Assembly: GCF_019355935.1 (NCBI RefSeq)
Contig: NZ_CP079925.1
Coordinates: 3,720,001-3,784,000 of the forward strand
Length of the DNA: 64,000 bases
Origin: Comamonas sp. Y33R10-2
Lineage (GTDB): Bacteria > Pseudomonadota > Gammaproteobacteria > Burkholderiales > Burkholderiaceae_C
Direction of reading: 5' to 3'
Shown: positions 62,993-64,000 of the stretch, in pieces
How positions within the stretch are numbered: the stretch's first letter is position 1
How the letters are laid out: each line of letters begins with the position of its first letter
Made by a program: the position numbers and the translations under genes
Notes under the pieces: model-generated
Databases searched by the model: none
Told to the model about the DNA's origin: nothing
Seen by the model: the letters and a program-made list of their open reading frames with translations, nothing else

Positions 62993-64000
62993 ATGAGCGA
63001 TCAAACCACACCGGATTTGTCTCTACAAGCCGCTGGCGATGTACTGGACTTGGGTCAATACGCGCAGCGCGCCTATCTCGAATATGCACTTTCGGTCGTC
63101 AAAGGCCGCGCTCTGCCCGATGTCTGCGACGGCTTAAAGCCCGTGCAGCGTCGCATTCTCTATGCGATGGACCGCATGGGCCTGAGCTACAGCGGGAACA
63201 ACGGCAACACGGCGGCCAAGCCCGTCAAAAGCGCCCGCGTGGTGGGTGATGTGCTGGGCCGTTTTCACCCACACGGTGACCAGTCTGCCTACGACGCACT
63301 GGTGCGCATGGCGCAAGACTTTAACCAGCGCTACCCGCTGGTTGATGGCCAAGGCAACTTCGGCAGCCGCGACGGTGACGGCGCAGCCGCCATGCGTTAC
63401 ACCGAAGCGCGCTTGTCCAAAATCACCAGCTTGCTTCTCGATGAAATCGACATGGGCACGGTGGACTTTGTGCCCAACTACGACGGCAGCACGCAAGAGC
63501 CAAGGCAGTTGCCGGCTCGCCTGCCGTTTTCGCTGCTCAACGGCGCAAGCGGCATTGCCGTGGGTTTGGCCACTGAAATCCCAAGCCACAACTTGGTGGA
63601 AGTGGCCACGGCTTGCGTGAGCTTGATCAAAAAGCCCAACCTGACCGAAGAAGAGTTGCTGGCGATGATTCCCGGCCCAGACTATCCGGGCGGCGGCCAG
63701 ATCATCTCTTCCAGTAGCGATATTGCCGATGCCTACCGCACTGGTCGCGGCAGCCTCAAGGTGCGTGCGCGCTGGAAGATTGAAGAGCTGGCGCGTGGCC
63801 AGTGGCAGTTGGTGGTGACCGAGCTGCCCCCCGGCGTTTCTACCCAGAAGGTGCTTGAAGAGATCGAGGACATCACCAACCCCAAGGTCAAGACCGGCAA
63901 AAAGACGTTGACGCAAGAGCAAACTCAGCTCAAAGCCAGCATCTTGGCCGTGCTCGACTGCGTGCGCGATGAGTCTGGCAAAGATGCACCGGTGCGCATT
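62993..64000 (+). CDS. parC: DNA topoisomerase IV subunit A (3' end cut by window edge)
   Basis: 336 codons are visible from ATG 62993 to the window edge. It is the DNA-cleaving subunit partnering ParE. The start [20 protein letters not shown] leads into [20 protein letters not shown] and [12 protein letters not shown]; the active-site Tyr is in [12 protein letters not shown]. The quinolone-determining segment reads [15 protein letters not shown], with Gln and Asp at the positions of E. coli Ser80 and Glu84. The 5' part is intact; the C-terminal domain is outside the window. Confidence 0.94.
   Translation, partial: MSDQTTPDLSLQAAGDVLDLGQYAQRAYLEYALSVVKGRALPDVCDGLKPVQRRILYAMDRMGLSYSGNNGNTAAKPVKSARVVGDVLGRFHPHGDQSAYDALVRMAQDFNQRYPLVDGQGNFGSRDGDGAAAMRYTEARLSKITSLLLDEIDMGTVDFVPNYDGSTQEPRQLPARLPFSLLNGASGIAVGLATEIPSHNLVEVATACVSLIKKPNLTEEELLAMIPGPDYPGGGQIISSSSDIADAYRTGRGSLKVRARWKIEELARGQWQLVVTELPPGVSTQKVLEEIEDITNPKVKTGKKTLTQEQTQLKASILAVLDCVRDESGKDAPVRI

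Overview
The window looks like a chromosome segment of a betaproteobacterium of the order Burkholderiales, most likely family Comamonadaceae (Comamonas or a close relative). This rests on a GC-rich coding pattern, the neighbourhoods pyrG-kdsA / eno-ftsB, dapA-bamC and parE-transglycosylase-parC, a kynurenine pathway of kynA/kynB/kynU type, a short betaproteobacterial H-NS protein and repeated intergenic palindromes. The genus is an inference from protein character only. I see no tRNA or rRNA genes, CRISPR array, transposase or phage genes.

Layout. 1-7.5 kb: partial nadA, a small membrane protein, a YpfJ-type zinc metallopeptidase, a RhlE-like helicase, apaH, a long AT-rich gap leading into an H-NS-family gene, and a flavoprotein monooxygenase. 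7.6-26.2 kb: an MFS transporter, kynA and an Ada/Ogt-type repair regulator, then a 10-kb block of two tandem autotransporter cassettes on the minus strand (11.1-21.1 kb), followed by permease-kynB-kynU, and lysE-araC. The autotransporter block lies between kynA and kynU/kynB. 26.4-30.3 kb: a PP2C phosphatase, a YkgJ cysteine-cluster protein and the feoA-feoB-Cys-rich iron(II) uptake operon with a Fur-like site. 30.4-41.5 kb: housekeeping genes (ftsB, eno, kdsA, pyrG, coaBC, dut, slyD) and several uncharacterised membrane or envelope proteins. 41.6-49.1 kb: a complete branched-chain-type ABC importer operon ending in an aldehyde dehydrogenase, with a divergent AraC-type regulator and paired operator-like direct repeats between them; probably uptake and oxidation of an aromatic or other organic acid/aldehyde. 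49.2-64 kb: a RoxA-like JmjC oxygenase, an Ala/Pro-repeat lipoprotein, bamC, dapA, a tandem pair of unrecognised beta-repeat-like proteins, a methyltransferase, an MFS / 46-residue peptide / SDR operon, parE, a lytic transglycosylase and the start of parC.

The most unusual system is the block at 11.1-21.1 kb. Each cassette pairs a type V autotransporter carrying an extended signal peptide (ESPR) with an OmpA-like lipoprotein encoded 3-15 bp downstream. In the distal cassette the autotransporter start codon overlaps (ATGA) the stop codon of a gene whose product aligns without gaps to part of the HlyC/RTX toxin lysine acyltransferase family, yet both catalytic residues of that family (His23 and Asp92 of HlyC) are replaced, by Tyr and Ser. 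A HlyC-family gene translationally coupled to an autotransporter rather than to an RTX toxin suggests a maturation or escort function for the autotransporter that I do not recognise as described.
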